Source: Mycolicibacterium komanii (GTDB lineage Bacteria > Actinomycetota > Actinomycetes > Mycobacteriales > Mycobacteriaceae). From it: a stretch of DNA of 64,000 nucleotides. Made by a program: the position numbers and the translations under genes. A model generated the notes under the pieces. That model saw only the letters and a list, made by a program, of their open reading frames with translations. It did not search any database and was not told where the DNA came from. Shown here piece after piece: positions 8,727 through 22,010 of this stretch; positions within the stretch are counted from its first letter, which is position 1; each line of letters starts with the position of its first letter. The stretch is taken from NCBI RefSeq assembly GCF_001050035.1, contig NZ_CVTA01000055.1:233506-297505 (forward strand). The letters are read 5' to 3'.

Positions 8727-9426
8727 CGTACGGCAGCGCGAGCCCCGTCGAGTTGGCCAGCGCCGGGTGGGTCGACAACAGCTCGCGCACCCGGTCCAGC
8801 GTCCTGGTGCGGACCTTCTCCGGTGACGTGATGCAGTAGCTGCGCGACGCGACCAGGTCGATAAGCGCTTGCGGGGTCAGGTAACTGGTCCACTCGACCT
8901 GATGGCGTTCGACACCGGTGAACGGTTCGGGCAGCGACACGGTGTTACTGAACGGGTCGTGCTCGTGGCCGATGATGCGGCCGAGGTCCTTCACCCAGCC
9001 CAGCCGCTCGTCGCGGGTGTTCCACACCAGACCGAGCCGGCCGCCGGGCCGCAACACGCGCGCCACCTCCTTGACCGCGCGCTCGGGATCGAACCAGTGC
9101 CACGCCTGGGCCACCAGAACGGTGTCCACGCTGTCGTCGGGCAGCGGGATCTCCTCGGCGGTGCCGAGAAGCGCAGGTGTCTCGGGCAGCGAACTGCTCA
9201 GCAGCTCAAGCATTTCCGGGATCGGGTCGACCGCCACGACATCGAGGCCGCGCTCGACGAGGCGCGTGGTCAGCTTGCCAGTGCCCGCGCCGAGGTCGAG
9301 CACCTTGGAGGCATCCGATGCCAATAGCCAGTCGATCGCCTCGGGTGGATACGACGGCCGACCGCGTTCGTAGGCCGCGGCTTCCGCGCCGAACGACAGC
9401 GAGCGATCGCGTTCCGGCCCGCTCAC
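8695..9426 (-). CDS. Class I SAM-dependent methyltransferase
   Basis: 243 residues from GTG 9426. Motif I VLDLGAGTGKLT, motif II VVAVDPIPEML, a motif III-like GTAEEIPLPDDSVDTVLVAQAWHWFD and LRPGGRLGLVW identify a Methyltransf_11 type enzyme (UbiE/Trans-aconitate methyltransferase-like). It lies 7 bp after metX and is the third gene of the metY-metX operon, the same position as Rv3342 in M. tuberculosis. The acceptor is unknown; the operon position suggests a link to SAM supply. Confidence 0.9.
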   Translation of the reverse strand: MSGPERDRSLSFGAEAAAYERGRPSYPPEAIDWLLASDASKVLDLGAGTGKLTTRLVERGLDVVAVDPIPEMLELLSSSLPETPALLGTAEEIPLPDDSVDTVLVAQAWHWFDPERAVKEVARVLRPGGRLGLVWNTRDERLGWVKDLGRIIGHEHDPFSNTVSLPEPFTGVERHQVEWTSYLTPQALIDLVASRSYCITSPEKVRTRTLDRVRELLSTHPALANSTGLALPYVTVCIRASLA

Positions 9427-9433
9427 CGCGCCA

Positions 9434-10567
9434 TCATTTCGCAGCCAGCTCCAGCGTTCGGCGGATCAGCTTGTACACCGCGTCCGTCTCCACCAGAAAG
9501 CCGTCATGGCCGTAGATCGAGTCCACGACATCCAAACCGGCGCAGCCCGGCAACAATTCGGCCAACTCCTCCTGCAGCCGCAGCGGATAGAGCCGATCCG
9601 AGGTGATGCCGCCGACCACCGCAGGCACCGGGCAGCCACGCAACGCGGCCTCGACACCTCCGCGGCCGCGACCGACGTCGTGACCGGACAGCGCCTCGGT
9701 GAGCGCCACGTACGTGCCGGCGTCGAACCGCGACACCAGCTTTCGGCCCTGGTGCTCCAGATAGCTCTGCACGGCGTAGCGGCCGCCGACCGCGGGGCCC
9801 TCACCGTCCTGCGGATCGTTGGCGAACCGGGTGTCGAGCTCTTCCTCGCCGCGATAGGTCAGATGGGCGAACCGGCGGGCGATCTCCATGCCGACGTCGG
9901 GCGAGAGTCCGGTGCCGTAGTAGTCGCCGTTCTGCCAGTTCGGGTCGGCCTTGATCGCGGCGACCTGCGAGCACTGGGTGCCGATCTGGTCGGCGGTCGC
10001 ACGCGCGCCGACGGCCATCACCAGCCCCGACCGCACCCGGTCCGGATGACCGACCATCCACTCGAGCGCCCGGGCGCCGCCAAGCGAGCCGCCCATGACC
10101 GCGGCGACCTGGGTGATGCCGAACGCCTCCAGCGCGGCGATGTCGGCGCGAACCTGGTCCCGCACGGAGACGACCGGGAAGCGCGAACCCCACGCCTTGC
10201 CGTCGGGATGCAGCGAGCTCGGACCGGTGGAGCCGCGGCAGCCACCGAGCACGTTGGTCGCCACCGCGCACCAGCGGTCGGTGTCGATCGGCCCGCCGGG
10301 CCCCGCGACACCGTCCCACCAGCCTGGGGTCGGGTGGTCGGGTCCTGCCGGGCCGGTGATGTGCGAATCGCCGGTCAGCGCATGCAGCACGACGACGACG
10401 TTGTCGCGCGTGGGCGACAGCTCGCCCCAGCGCTGCACGGCGATCGACACATCGTCGATGACCGCGCCGTTCTCCAGCGTCAGCGGGCCGATGTCGACCA
10501 CGCCGATCTCACCTTCCGCGGGCAGGTTCAGGAGTGGCACCTCGACTTCCACATCGGAGAGGGTCAT
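9434..10567 (-). CDS. metX: Homoserine O-acetyltransferase
   Basis: MetX acetylates homoserine with acetyl-CoA, the first committed step of methionine synthesis. ATG at 10567 shares one base with the metY stop; the open frame continues upstream but inside metY. 377 residues, the usual size. Alpha/beta-hydrolase type features: [12 protein letters not shown], the nucleophile elbow [14 protein letters not shown] with catalytic Ser, and a late [12 protein letters not shown] holding the catalytic His. It acts in the cytosol with MetY, downstream of the SAM-IV riboswitch. Confidence 0.96.
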   Translation of the reverse strand: MTLSDVEVEVPLLNLPAEGEIGVVDIGPLTLENGAVIDDVSIAVQRWGELSPTRDNVVVVLHALTGDSHITGPAGPDHPTPGWWDGVAGPGGPIDTDRWCAVATNVLGGCRGSTGPSSLHPDGKAWGSRFPVVSVRDQVRADIAALEAFGITQVAAVMGGSLGGARALEWMVGHPDRVRSGLVMAVGARATADQIGTQCSQVAAIKADPNWQNGDYYGTGLSPDVGMEIARRFAHLTYRGEEELDTRFANDPQDGEGPAVGGRYAVQSYLEHQGRKLVSRFDAGTYVALTEALSGHDVGRGRGGVEAALRGCPVPAVVGGITSDRLYPLRLQEELAELLPGCAGLDVVDSIYGHDGFLVETDAVYKLIRRTLELAAK

Positions 10568-11916
10568 CAGAACGCCGCCGTGGTGTTCGGATCGGTCTTC
10601 CCCGCGGAGCGCAGCGGCTTCGCCGCGGCGAAACCCTGCTCGAGGTCGGCGAGGATGTCGTCGATGCCCTCGATGCCGACCGCCAGGCGCACCAAACCCG
10701 GCGTGACGCCGGTGGCCAGCTGCTCCTCCGGCGACAGCTGGGCATGCGTGGTGGACGCCGGATGGATGACCAGCGAGCGGACGTCGCCGATGTTGGCGAC
10801 GTGGCTGTGCAGGGTCAGCGCGTTGACGAAGGCCTTGCCCGCGTCGACGCCGCCCGCCAGCTCGAACGCGAGCACAGCGCCGGTGCCCTTGGGCGCCAGC
10901 TTCTTTCCGAGTTCGTACCACGGGGACGACGGCAAGCCGGCGTAGTTCACCGAGATCACGTCGTCGTGGCCCTCGAGGTACTCGGCCACCTTCTGGGCGT
11001 TGGCGACGTGGCGCTCGACGCGCAGGCTCAGCGTCTCCAGGCCCTGGGCGATCAGGAAGGCGTTGAACGGCGACGCCGCCGAGCCCAGGTCACGCAGCAG
11101 CTGCACGCGTGCCTTGAGCGCGAAGGCCGGCGGACCCAGTTCGGCGAACACCACGCCGTGGTAGCTCGGATCGGGTTCGGTGAAGCCGGGGAACTTGCCG
11201 CTGGTCCAGTCGAACGTGCCGCCGTCGACGATGACGCCGGCGATCGCGGCGCCGTGCCCGCCCAGGTACTTGGTGGCCGAGTGCACGACGATGTCCGCGC
11301 CGTGGCGCAGCGGCTGGATCAGGTACGGGGTGGCGATGGTGTTGTCGACGATCAGCGGCACCCCGTTGTCGTGGGCGACCGCGGCGACGGTGGGGATGTC
11401 GAGCACGTCGATCTTGGGGTTTGAGATCGTCTCGGCGAAGAACGCCTTGGTGTTGGGTCGCACGGCGGCACGCCAGGAGTCGGGGTCGTCGGGATTCTCG
11501 ACGAAGCTGACCTCGATGCCGATCTTCGGGAACGTGTAGTGGAACAGGTTGTACGTGCCGCCGTAGAGCCGCGGGCTGGACACGATGTGGTCACCCGTGT
11601 TGGCCAGGTTCAGGATCGCGAAGTGTTCGGCGGCCTGGCCGGAGGCCAGAAACAGCGCCGCAACGCCGCCCTCGAGCGCGGCGATGCGCTGCTCGACGAC
11701 GTCCTGCGTCGGGTTCATGATCCGGGTGTAGATGTTGCCGGGCTCGGCGAGGCCGAACAGCGCCGCGGCGTGATCGGTGCTGTTGAACGTGTACGACGTG
11801 GTCTGATAAATCGGCAGCGCCCGCGCATTGGTGGCGGGGTCGGGCGTCTGACCGGCATGGACCTGCTTGGTCTCGAACGCCCACCGAGCGGTGGGGTCGG
11901 TGTCTTCGGTGCTCAT
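10567..11916 (-). CDS. metY: O-acetylhomoserine sulfhydrylase (PLP enzyme)
   Basis: 449 residues, beginning [22 protein letters not shown]. It converts O-acetylhomoserine and sulfide to homocysteine. Cys/Met-metabolism PLP family hallmarks: [25 protein letters not shown], the DNTIATPYL segment, and the PLP Lys in [13 protein letters not shown]. It corresponds to the gene named metC (Rv3340) in M. tuberculosis. First gene of an operon with metX and a methyltransferase. A SAM-IV riboswitch in its leader means excess SAM should lower expression. Confidence 0.96.
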   Translation of the reverse strand: MSTEDTDPTARWAFETKQVHAGQTPDPATNARALPIYQTTSYTFNSTDHAAALFGLAEPGNIYTRIMNPTQDVVEQRIAALEGGVAALFLASGQAAEHFAILNLANTGDHIVSSPRLYGGTYNLFHYTFPKIGIEVSFVENPDDPDSWRAAVRPNTKAFFAETISNPKIDVLDIPTVAAVAHDNGVPLIVDNTIATPYLIQPLRHGADIVVHSATKYLGGHGAAIAGVIVDGGTFDWTSGKFPGFTEPDPSYHGVVFAELGPPAFALKARVQLLRDLGSAASPFNAFLIAQGLETLSLRVERHVANAQKVAEYLEGHDDVISVNYAGLPSSPWYELGKKLAPKGTGAVLAFELAGGVDAGKAFVNALTLHSHVANIGDVRSLVIHPASTTHAQLSPEEQLATGVTPGLVRLAVGIEGIDDILADLEQGFAAAKPLRSAGKTDPNTTAAF

Positions 11917-12021
11917 CGAATCTCCTGTTGTGAGGGGCCTGGAAGGGGCATTTCACGCACTCAGCGGTAACTGCGCACGCCGGACCTCCGCTGTCTTCTC
12001 TGGGGGCCCGTCACAACGGAC

Positions 12022-12141
12022 CCGCGCTTGCCGGTAGCCGCTTCTCAGCGGGTACTCAACCTGGTCATCACCCGGGGCACCCCACCGCGGTTGGAGGGTT
12101 GCCGACCAGCAAGCCGGGGCTTGTCGCTGGCACTCATGACC
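12022..12141 (-). ncRNA. SAM-IV riboswitch in metY leader
   Basis: The leader RNA of metY, read on the minus strand from 12141, starts GGTCATGAGTGCCAGCG. It continues with GCCCCGGCTTGCTGG, GGCAACCCTCCAACCGCGG, a TGGGGTGCCCCGGGTGATGACC strand that closes the first helix, and a 3' pseudoknot/hairpin section (CCCGCTGAGAAGCGG). These are the conserved blocks of the SAM-IV aptamer known from Actinomycetales ahead of met genes. About 105 nt separate the aptamer from the metY ATG. I see no clear terminator in that part, so control of translation initiation is more likely. The 3' boundary is approximate. Confidence 0.9.
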
Positions 12142-12147
12142 GATGAG

Positions 12148-12153
12148 AGCGTA
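12148..12153 (-). promoter_or_regulatory. Candidate -10 element for the metY leader
   Basis: On the minus strand TACGCT, preceded by GA, fits the mycobacterial TANNNT -10 pattern. It lies 6 bp before the first base of the SAM-IV aptamer (12141), so transcription would start at or near the aptamer's 5' end. No convincing -35 is seen at 17 bp. Position-based inference. Confidence 0.4.
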
Positions 12154-12288
12154 TCGCAAGTTGCTCATGGCGTGCCAGCGAGGGGATCTCGGCGAGGCGC
12201 GCCAGAAGCTACCGGTCAGTAGCAGATCACACACCCGATAGCGGACCCCCCTGGCTCACACACGGGGTCACCTCCGAGGGAATACTGG

Positions 12289-12305
12289 TAGTCGACTGAC
12301 GACTA
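12289..12305. promoter_or_regulatory. Inverted repeat upstream of isocitrate dehydrogenase gene
   Basis: TAGTCG-N5-CGACTA, exact arms, ends 20 bp before the icd start codon, between the metY leader and icd. It could be an operator or mRNA 5' hairpin. No binding protein can be named. Confidence 0.35.
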
Positions 12306-12325
12306 GCGAGCCGGGAGAACCCCAC

Positions 12326-14577
<2,252 letters not shown>

Positions 14578-14581
<4 letters not shown>

Positions 14582-15411
14582 CCGCCCAGCGCCTCCCGCG
14601 GCGGCTCTACGTGGCGGTCGACGAACTCGAGGATCAGGTCGGCCACGCGCTGCGGCGCCTCGAACATCGGGATGTGGCCGACATCCTCGAGATGAGTGAC
14701 CTGCGGGCTCGACCGCAGGTGCGCGGTGAAGTGGCGGGTGAACCGCGGATGCGGCAGGACGCGGTCCTTCTCGCAGATCACCAGGTGCGTGGGGCAGGTG
14801 CTCTCGGCCAGCTCCATCAGGCCGGGCGTCAGCAGCGACTTCACCAGCAGCTGGTAATAGGCCGGGCAGTGCGTGACGTCGTCGATGATGTCGACGAGGT
14901 CCTCGTCGGACAGCCGGTCCGGTGTCGAGCTGATCGGGAAGTGCGCCAGGTAGCGCGTGAACGGGAACTTCAGCACCCGTTGTTTGAACGCGAGCGTGAA
15001 CAGCCACACCGGGAAGCCGGCGACGAACTTGCCGACGATCTCGAACTTGGCGGGGGTGAACTTGCTCCAGCCGCCCGCGGGCGCAATGCCCGTCAGCGTG
15101 CGGGCCCGGCCGCGGCGCTCCAGCTCGAAGGCCACCCAGCCGCCGAGCGAGTTGCCCACGATGTGTGCGGTGTCCCAGCCGAGCGCGTCGAGACGGCGTT
15201 CGATGTCGTCGGCGAGCTCCTTGGTGTCGAGGAATCGGTGCCCTTTGACGCCGCCGTTGTGCCCGGGCAGCGTGGGTGCGAGCACCTCGTAGCGGCCGGT
15301 GTCGGCAATCCGCGGGGCGACCTTCTTCCACACGTTCTGCGACATCATGAACGGGTGTAGCAACAGCATGGGTTCGCCGGAGCCGACGTGGATCGGTGCG
15401 CGCTCGGTCAT
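14578..15411 (-). CDS. Alpha/beta hydrolase
   Basis: ATG at 15411 ([14 protein letters not shown]) gives 277 residues; an upstream in-frame start at 15447 would run into the divergent promoter. Catalytic triad candidates are present: Ser in [15 protein letters not shown], an Asp region [10 protein letters not shown], and His in [12 protein letters not shown]. The oxyanion loop is [13 protein letters not shown]. It is a lipase/esterase-like serine hydrolase of unknown substrate, matching the Rv3338 position between icd and the trpS cluster. It is divergent from exonuclease III. Confidence 0.88.
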
Positions 15412-15470
15412 CAGCCCGACACTAAGGTGATACCGCCGGTACCGCAAGTACGTCGGTATGGTCTGCCGCT

Positions 15471-17308
<1,838 letters not shown>

Positions 17309-17326
17309 GGTGTGGGGAGGGTCGGC

Positions 17327-18370
17327 GTGACACATCTGGCGGAGCCTGAGGGGCCGGCCGAGAAACAGGGTTTCGTCGACCGGCTGCGGTCGCGATACGA
17401 ATGGTTCGACCACGTCATGCGGGCGCAGGGGCGTTACAACGACAGCAAGGGCGACTTCTACGCGGCCGGCATCACGTACTTCACCGTCTTCGCGATGTTC
17501 CCGTTGCTCATGGTCGGATTCGCGATCGCCGGTTTCATCTTGGCCAGCCAACCGGAATTGCTCGCCGACGTTCAGGACAAGATCCGGGCGTCTGTCTCCG
17601 GAGACATCGCCACGCAGCTGGTCGAGCTCATGGACTCCGCGATCGAGTCGCGCACCTCGGTCGGCATCATCGGGCTGGCGACAGCGGCGTGGGCGGGGCT
17701 CGGCTGGATGGCGAACCTGCGCGAGGCGCTGAGCCAGATGTGGGGCCTGATGCGGCGCGACACACCCGGTTTCGTGCGCACCAAGCTGTCAGACCTGACG
17801 GCCATCGTCGGCCTGTTCGTCGCGATCGCGGGCACCGTCGCGTTGACCGTGGTGAGCAGTTCGGGACTGGCCCGCAAGGCCGTCGAATGGGTTGGGTTGG
17901 AGGATGTTCCGGGCATGAGCATCCTGCTGCGGGTGGTCTCGCTCGCGGCGTCGGTGTTGATCAGCTGGCTGCTGTTCACCTGGATCATCGCGCGACTGCC
18001 CCGCGAATCGATCAGCTTCCGATCCGCGCTGCGGGCGGGGCTGCTCACAGCGGTGGCGTTCGAGGTCTTCAAACAGATCGCGTCGATCTACCTGCGTTCG
18101 GTGGTGACCGGTCCGGCAGGGGCGACATTCGGTCCGGTGCTCGGCCTGATGGTGTTCGCCTACATCACCGCGCGGCTGATCCTGTTCGCCACGGCGTGGG
18201 CGGCCACGTCGATCGAGAACATGGAGGCCGCGCCCGTCTTCCCGCCCGACGCCGCGCAGATCACGCCGCGGGTACAGGTTCAGGAGGGGGTCGGAGTGGG
18301 CGGCGTGCTGGCCGCCGCTGCGGCGGGAGCGCTTGGCGCGCTGGGCGTTTCGCGGCTACGCCGCCGCTAG
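17327..18370 (+). CDS. YihY/virulence factor BrkB family membrane protein
   Basis: GTG 17327 is chosen over GTG 17312 because GGGGAGGG sits 5 bp before it. 347 residues with about six membrane helices, for example FTVFAMFPLLMVGFAIAGFI, LTAIVGLFVAIAGTVALTVV and VVSLAASVLISWLLFTWII. Family marks are YNDSKGDFYAAGITYFTVFAMFPL and FGPVLGLMVFAYITARLILFATAWAA. It follows trpS closely and corresponds to Rv3335c. The function of this inner-membrane family is not established; lipid-linked transport has been suggested. Stop interlocks with the convergent exporter gene. Confidence 0.92.
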   Translation: MTHLAEPEGPAEKQGFVDRLRSRYEWFDHVMRAQGRYNDSKGDFYAAGITYFTVFAMFPLLMVGFAIAGFILASQPELLADVQDKIRASVSGDIATQLVELMDSAIESRTSVGIIGLATAAWAGLGWMANLREALSQMWGLMRRDTPGFVRTKLSDLTAIVGLFVAIAGTVALTVVSSSGLARKAVEWVGLEDVPGMSILLRVVSLAASVLISWLLFTWIIARLPRESISFRSALRAGLLTAVAFEVFKQIASIYLRSVVTGPAGATFGPVLGLMVFAYITARLILFATAWAATSIENMEAAPVFPPDAAQITPRVQVQEGVGVGGVLAAAAAGALGALGVSRLRRR

Positions 18371-18681
18371 CTGACCAGCTTGAGCCCGACGACGCAACCG
18401 ATGATCCCCGCGATCAGGAGCGCCTTGACGGCCGACGCGCTCTCGGCCCCTGTGAGCATCGCGTAGCCGACGGTGAGCGAGGCCCCGATGCCGACCCACA
18501 CCGCATAGCTGGTGCCCGGCGGCAGGCTGCGCATCGCGATGCCCAGGCCGGCCATCGAGAGCGCCAGCGCCACCAGGAACACCATCGACGGGCCCAGCTT
18601 CGTGAACCCGTCGGTCCTGCCGAGCGCGGAAGCCCAAACCGCTTCGAGAACGCCGGACACCACCAGAATCAGCCACGCCAT
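18367..18681 (-). CDS. sugE: SMR family exporter, SugE/Gdx type
   Basis: 104 residues with four membrane helices. The essential Glu lies in helix 1 (LVVSGVLEAVWASALGRTDGF), and SLPPGTSYAVWVGIGA in helix 3 is the SugE/Gdx signature. That branch exports guanidinium (and some quaternary ammonium compounds) rather than a broad drug range. Only 24 bp separate its start from the divergent gene at 18706, which leaves no room for a guanidine riboswitch. Confidence 0.88.
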   Translation of the reverse strand: MAWLILVVSGVLEAVWASALGRTDGFTKLGPSMVFLVALALSMAGLGIAMRSLPPGTSYAVWVGIGASLTVGYAMLTGAESASAVKALLIAGIIGCVVGLKLVS

Positions 18682-18705
18682 CCGGGCCACGGTACCCAAG
18701 GCGTA

Positions 18706-19662
18706 ATGTCGGCCCGCGTGCCTCTTTCCACGCCGTGGTCGGAGCGGATGGGTCTGGCCGCTCCGATCGTCAACGCCCCGATGGGCGGCACCGCAGGCGG
18801 CGCACTGGCCGCCGCGGTCTCCCGTGCCGGCGGCCTCGGCATGATCGGGATGGGAAGCTCCGCGACCGTCGCCGCGCTCACCGCGGAACTGCCGCACGTG
18901 GCCGGGCTGGACTTCGGTATCGGTCTCGTGCACTGGGTGGCGGCGGCACAGCCCGAACTGCTCGACGTCGCACTCGCCGCGAAACCCGCTCTGCTCGCGG
19001 TCAGTTTCGGCGACGAGTGGTCTTGGATCCGCCGTGCCCACGACGCCGGAGTGCCGGTGGCCGTGCAGGTGGCCGACGTCACCGGCGCGCGTCGGGCGGC
19101 CGACGCCGGCGCCGACGTGATTGTCGCGCGGGGGGCCGAGGGCGGCGGACACGGCGAGGTGCGCGTCGGCACCCTTCCGTTGCTCGCCGAGGTGCTCGAC
19201 GCCGTGGCGGTGCCCGTGCTCGCCGCCGGGGGCATCGCGTCGGGCCGCGGTCTGGCCGCGGTGCTGGCCGCCGGCGCGTCGGGCGCCTGGCTCGGCACCG
19301 CGTTCACCACCTGCCTCGAAGCGGCGACCTCGGCCGCGGCGCGAGACCTTCTGCTGGGCGCGGCGGGGGAACACACCGTGACGACGCGGGTCTTCGACGT
19401 GGCCCTCGAATACCCCTGGCCGGCAGAGCTTCCCGAACGTGTGGTGCGCAACGAGTTCGTCGACCGCTTTCACGGTCGCGAGGACCTCGTGGACGCCGAC
19501 GCCCGGGCCGCGCTCGCAGCGGCCACGGCCGCCGAGGACTACCGGGTCGCGCCCGTCAACGCGGGGCAGGGCGTCGGCATGGTTCGCGAATCACGTTCCG
19601 CCGCAGAGGTGATCGAAAGGCTCTGCAATGACGCCGAGCGGCTGTTGCGCCGCTGGGGTTAG
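18706..19662 (+). CDS. Nitronate monooxygenase-like FMN protein
   Basis: ATG 18706 gives 318 residues; the open frame upstream is inside other genes. TIM-barrel of the 2-nitropropane dioxygenase/NMO family: [29 protein letters not shown] at the N-terminus, [16 protein letters not shown] at the FMN site with the conserved His, [32 protein letters not shown] for the phosphate loop. It would oxidise a nitronate or act as a quinone reductase. Context does not reveal a substrate. Confidence 0.88.
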   Translation: MSARVPLSTPWSERMGLAAPIVNAPMGGTAGGALAAAVSRAGGLGMIGMGSSATVAALTAELPHVAGLDFGIGLVHWVAAAQPELLDVALAAKPALLAVSFGDEWSWIRRAHDAGVPVAVQVADVTGARRAADAGADVIVARGAEGGGHGEVRVGTLPLLAEVLDAVAVPVLAAGGIASGRGLAAVLAAGASGAWLGTAFTTCLEAATSAAARDLLLGAAGEHTVTTRVFDVALEYPWPAELPERVVRNEFVDRFHGREDLVDADARAALAAATAAEDYRVAPVNAGQGVGMVRESRSAAEVIERLCNDAERLLRRWG

Positions 19663-20876
19663 AGCGGCCGGCGGTTCAGCGACCGCGCGCCCATGATCAA
19701 CGAGAACACGATCACGCTGCCGACGACCGCGACGCCGACCCGCACCGGCATCGCGTCGATGTCGGACATCATCGGCGAGGCATTGACCGCGGGGTTGGCG
19801 GCGGCATCCGGCTTCGTCCCGAGCAGCGAGGGGTCGGGCTCGATCAGCGTGCCGACCCTGGTGCCCGGCGCCGTGGCGAACCCGTAGTCGAGCAGGTGGG
19901 CGGCCTGCTCCCACGGGGCGATCGGCTGGCGGGTGCCCTTCAGCAGCACGGCGACGAGCCTGCGGCCACCGTGATCGGCGGCGCCGACGAACGTCTGGCC
20001 CGCGTCGTCGGTGTAGCCGGTCTTACCGCCCATCGCGCCGGGGTAGTTGAGCAGCAACTTGTTGTCGTTCTCGATGGGGTAGCCGGCGTCGCCGCGGCCG
20101 GGGAAGTCGAACTCCCGGGTCGAGACGACATCGGCGAAGATCGGGTTGCGCCAGGCGTACCGGTAGAACAGCGCCATGTCGTAGGCCGAGGTGCTCATGC
20201 CCGGTCCGTCGAGCCCCGACGGCGTCGCGACCCTGGTGTCGAGCCCGCCCAGCTTGCGGGCCAGGTCGTTGAGCTTGTGCAGGGTGGCGTCCCAGCCGCC
20301 GAGCTGCCGGGCCAGCGCGAAGGCGGCGTCATTGCCGGAGTACATCAGCAAGCCGTGCAGCAGGTCGTTGATCGAGTAGTGGCCGCCCTCGCCGACCCCG
20401 ACCTTGGTGCCCTCCTGGGCGGCGTCCTCGGCGGTTCCCGCGACGACCTTGTGGATCGGCAGGTCCTTGATGGCCTGCATGGCGACCAGCACCTTGATGA
20501 TGCTGGCGGGCCGGTGCCTGCCGTGCGGGTCTTTGGCGGCGATGACGTCACCGGAGTCGAGGTCGGCGACCACCCAGGCCTCGGCCGAGACGTCGTTGGG
20601 CAGTGGCGGGGTGCCCGGCGCGGTGATGACGCCACAGCCAGACAGTTTGTCGCCGCCCATTGGAGTGGCGGGCACCGGTAGCGGCGCCGGCGGCGCGTCG
20701 CCGGGCTTGGGCACCTCGGACGCGTCGACGGCCGGGGGCGTCGACTCCCGGTACGGACACGCACTCGCTTCGGGCGCTGCGGGCGGCTGGGCGCTCGCCA
20801 CGGCGGGACTCGCGACCACGAACAGGGCCGCGGCCAGCGCGGCGGCGCGCTGCAGCGGATTTCGAAACTTCGCCAT
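19659..20876 (-). CDS. dacB1: D-alanyl-D-alanine carboxypeptidase
   Basis: 405 residues. Signal peptide ([21 protein letters not shown]), then a low-molecular-weight PBP catalytic domain: SxxK in [13 protein letters not shown], SxN in [14 protein letters not shown] in [13 protein letters not shown]-terminal hydrophobic segment ([21 protein letters not shown]) followed by Arg residues anchors it in the membrane. It trims the terminal D-Ala of peptidoglycan stem peptides outside the cytoplasmic membrane. Orthologous in position to Rv3330. Stop interlocks with the convergent gene. Confidence 0.95.
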   Translation of the reverse strand: MAKFRNPLQRAAALAAALFVVASPAVASAQPPAAPEASACPYRESTPPAVDASEVPKPGDAPPAPLPVPATPMGGDKLSGCGVITAPGTPPLPNDVSAEAWVVADLDSGDVIAAKDPHGRHRPASIIKVLVAMQAIKDLPIHKVVAGTAEDAAQEGTKVGVGEGGHYSINDLLHGLLMYSGNDAAFALARQLGGWDATLHKLNDLARKLGGLDTRVATPSGLDGPGMSTSAYDMALFYRYAWRNPIFADVVSTREFDFPGRGDAGYPIENDNKLLLNYPGAMGGKTGYTDDAGQTFVGAADHGGRRLVAVLLKGTRQPIAPWEQAAHLLDYGFATAPGTRVGTLIEPDPSLLGTKPDAAANPAVNASPMMSDIDAMPVRVGVAVVGSVIVFSLIMGARSLNRRPL

Positions 20877-20957
20877 TGTGACCGCACATTAAGGCGCGAC
20901 GGGGCCGAAGCCGCGTAGGCGCGCTGTGGCTGGTGTTACTTGAGTTTCATTTGTGAC

Positions 20958-21977
20958 TTACCGCAGTGACAGGGACGCGAGGTCGGCATGCGCGACGGCG
21001 GGGAATCCGATGCTGCCCATCCAGAGTCGGCCGTCGGCCTCCACCAGGCCGGTCACCATGCCGAATTGCGGGTGCTCACAGCGGATGCCCGCGACGACGT
21101 CGCCGGTGTCCGGATCGAACGCCACCGCCCACACCTCGGGTTTGATCTGGGGTTGCAGCTTGTCGGGCAGCTTCCACAGCAGCTTGCGCAGCGCGGGCCA
21201 GCGCGGTGCGAGCCATTCGGCGGCGGCATTGAGCGGCGAGACCATCGCGCACCAGATGCGGCCGTCGGCGCCGGTGGACAGATTGTCCGGATGGCCGGGC
21301 AGGTTCTCGCGCAGCGGGGTCACCGACCCGGCGCGCTCGCCCGTCAGCCAGAACTTCGACAGCCGCCGTCCCATCGTCTCGGCGAACACCAACGCCGACC
21401 CGTCGGCCGTCGGTGTCACGCCGTTGGCGAAGTACAGCCCTGCGGCCGCGGTGAGCACGGTGCCGTCCGCGTCGCGGCGGAACAGGCTGCCGCGCGGCCG
21501 CGCCTCCATCACCGCGCCCTTGAAGTGTGCGTAGTCGAATGCGCTCGTCGACTCGGTGAAATAGATTGTGCCGTCCGGTGATTGGGTGACGTTCGAGCAG
21601 AACATCAGCCGCCGGTCGTCGACCTCCGCCACGAGCGTCTGGACGGTGCCGTCGGTGGGGTTCAGCTCCATCAGGCCGCCGGGGCTGGTGCAGACCAGGA
21701 TCCGGCCGTCATGCGCCACGTGCATGCCCAGCGGGCGGCCCTCGGTGGTGGCGACGGCGTCCGCGGCACCCCCGCCGGGGCCGATCCGCACGATGCGGCC
21801 GTCGTCGACGCCCGCCCAGATGGCGCCCTCGGTGTCGACGACGACGTCCTCGGGGGCATGGCCGGGCACGGGTACCACGGTCAGCTCCGCGGACGGCAGA
21901 TGCGGCAGCGGGTCGACCGGCGGCGGTTGCCAGCGGACGGGGTCGATCGGCGGCTTGTGGGATCCGGGCGCACTCAC
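20958..21977 (-). CDS. SMP-30/gluconolactonase-like beta-propeller protein
   Basis: 339 residues from GTG 21977. Repeating blade strands such as DVVVDTEGAIWAGVDDGRIVRI, GMHVAHDGRILVCT, VTQSPDGTIYFTEST and NLSTGADGRIWCAMVSP are typical of SMP-30, strictosidine synthase and gluconolactonase propellers. FANGVTPTADGSALVFAET resembles the metal-site Asn region. No signal peptide. It probably is a lactonase or a related hydrolase; the substrate is unknown. Stands alone between dacB1 and the aminotransferase. Confidence 0.85.
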   Translation of the reverse strand: MSAPGSHKPPIDPVRWQPPPVDPLPHLPSAELTVVPVPGHAPEDVVVDTEGAIWAGVDDGRIVRIGPGGGAADAVATTEGRPLGMHVAHDGRILVCTSPGGLMELNPTDGTVQTLVAEVDDRRLMFCSNVTQSPDGTIYFTESTSAFDYAHFKGAVMEARPRGSLFRRDADGTVLTAAAGLYFANGVTPTADGSALVFAETMGRRLSKFWLTGERAGSVTPLRENLPGHPDNLSTGADGRIWCAMVSPLNAAAEWLAPRWPALRKLLWKLPDKLQPQIKPEVWAVAFDPDTGDVVAGIRCEHPQFGMVTGLVEADGRLWMGSIGFPAVAHADLASLSLR

Positions 21978-22010
21978 AGCGCCGACGCTACGCTTTCCGC
22001 AGCGCCGCGC

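Noticed and set aside
18682..18705. Guanidine riboswitch for the SugE-type exporter
   Set aside because: Only 24 bp separate it from the divergent gene; no aptamer can fit.
17401..18705. Plus-strand frame extending far upstream of the nitronate monooxygenase
   Set aside because: It overlaps the YihY and SMR genes in a non-coding frame; family similarity begins at the ATG at 18706.
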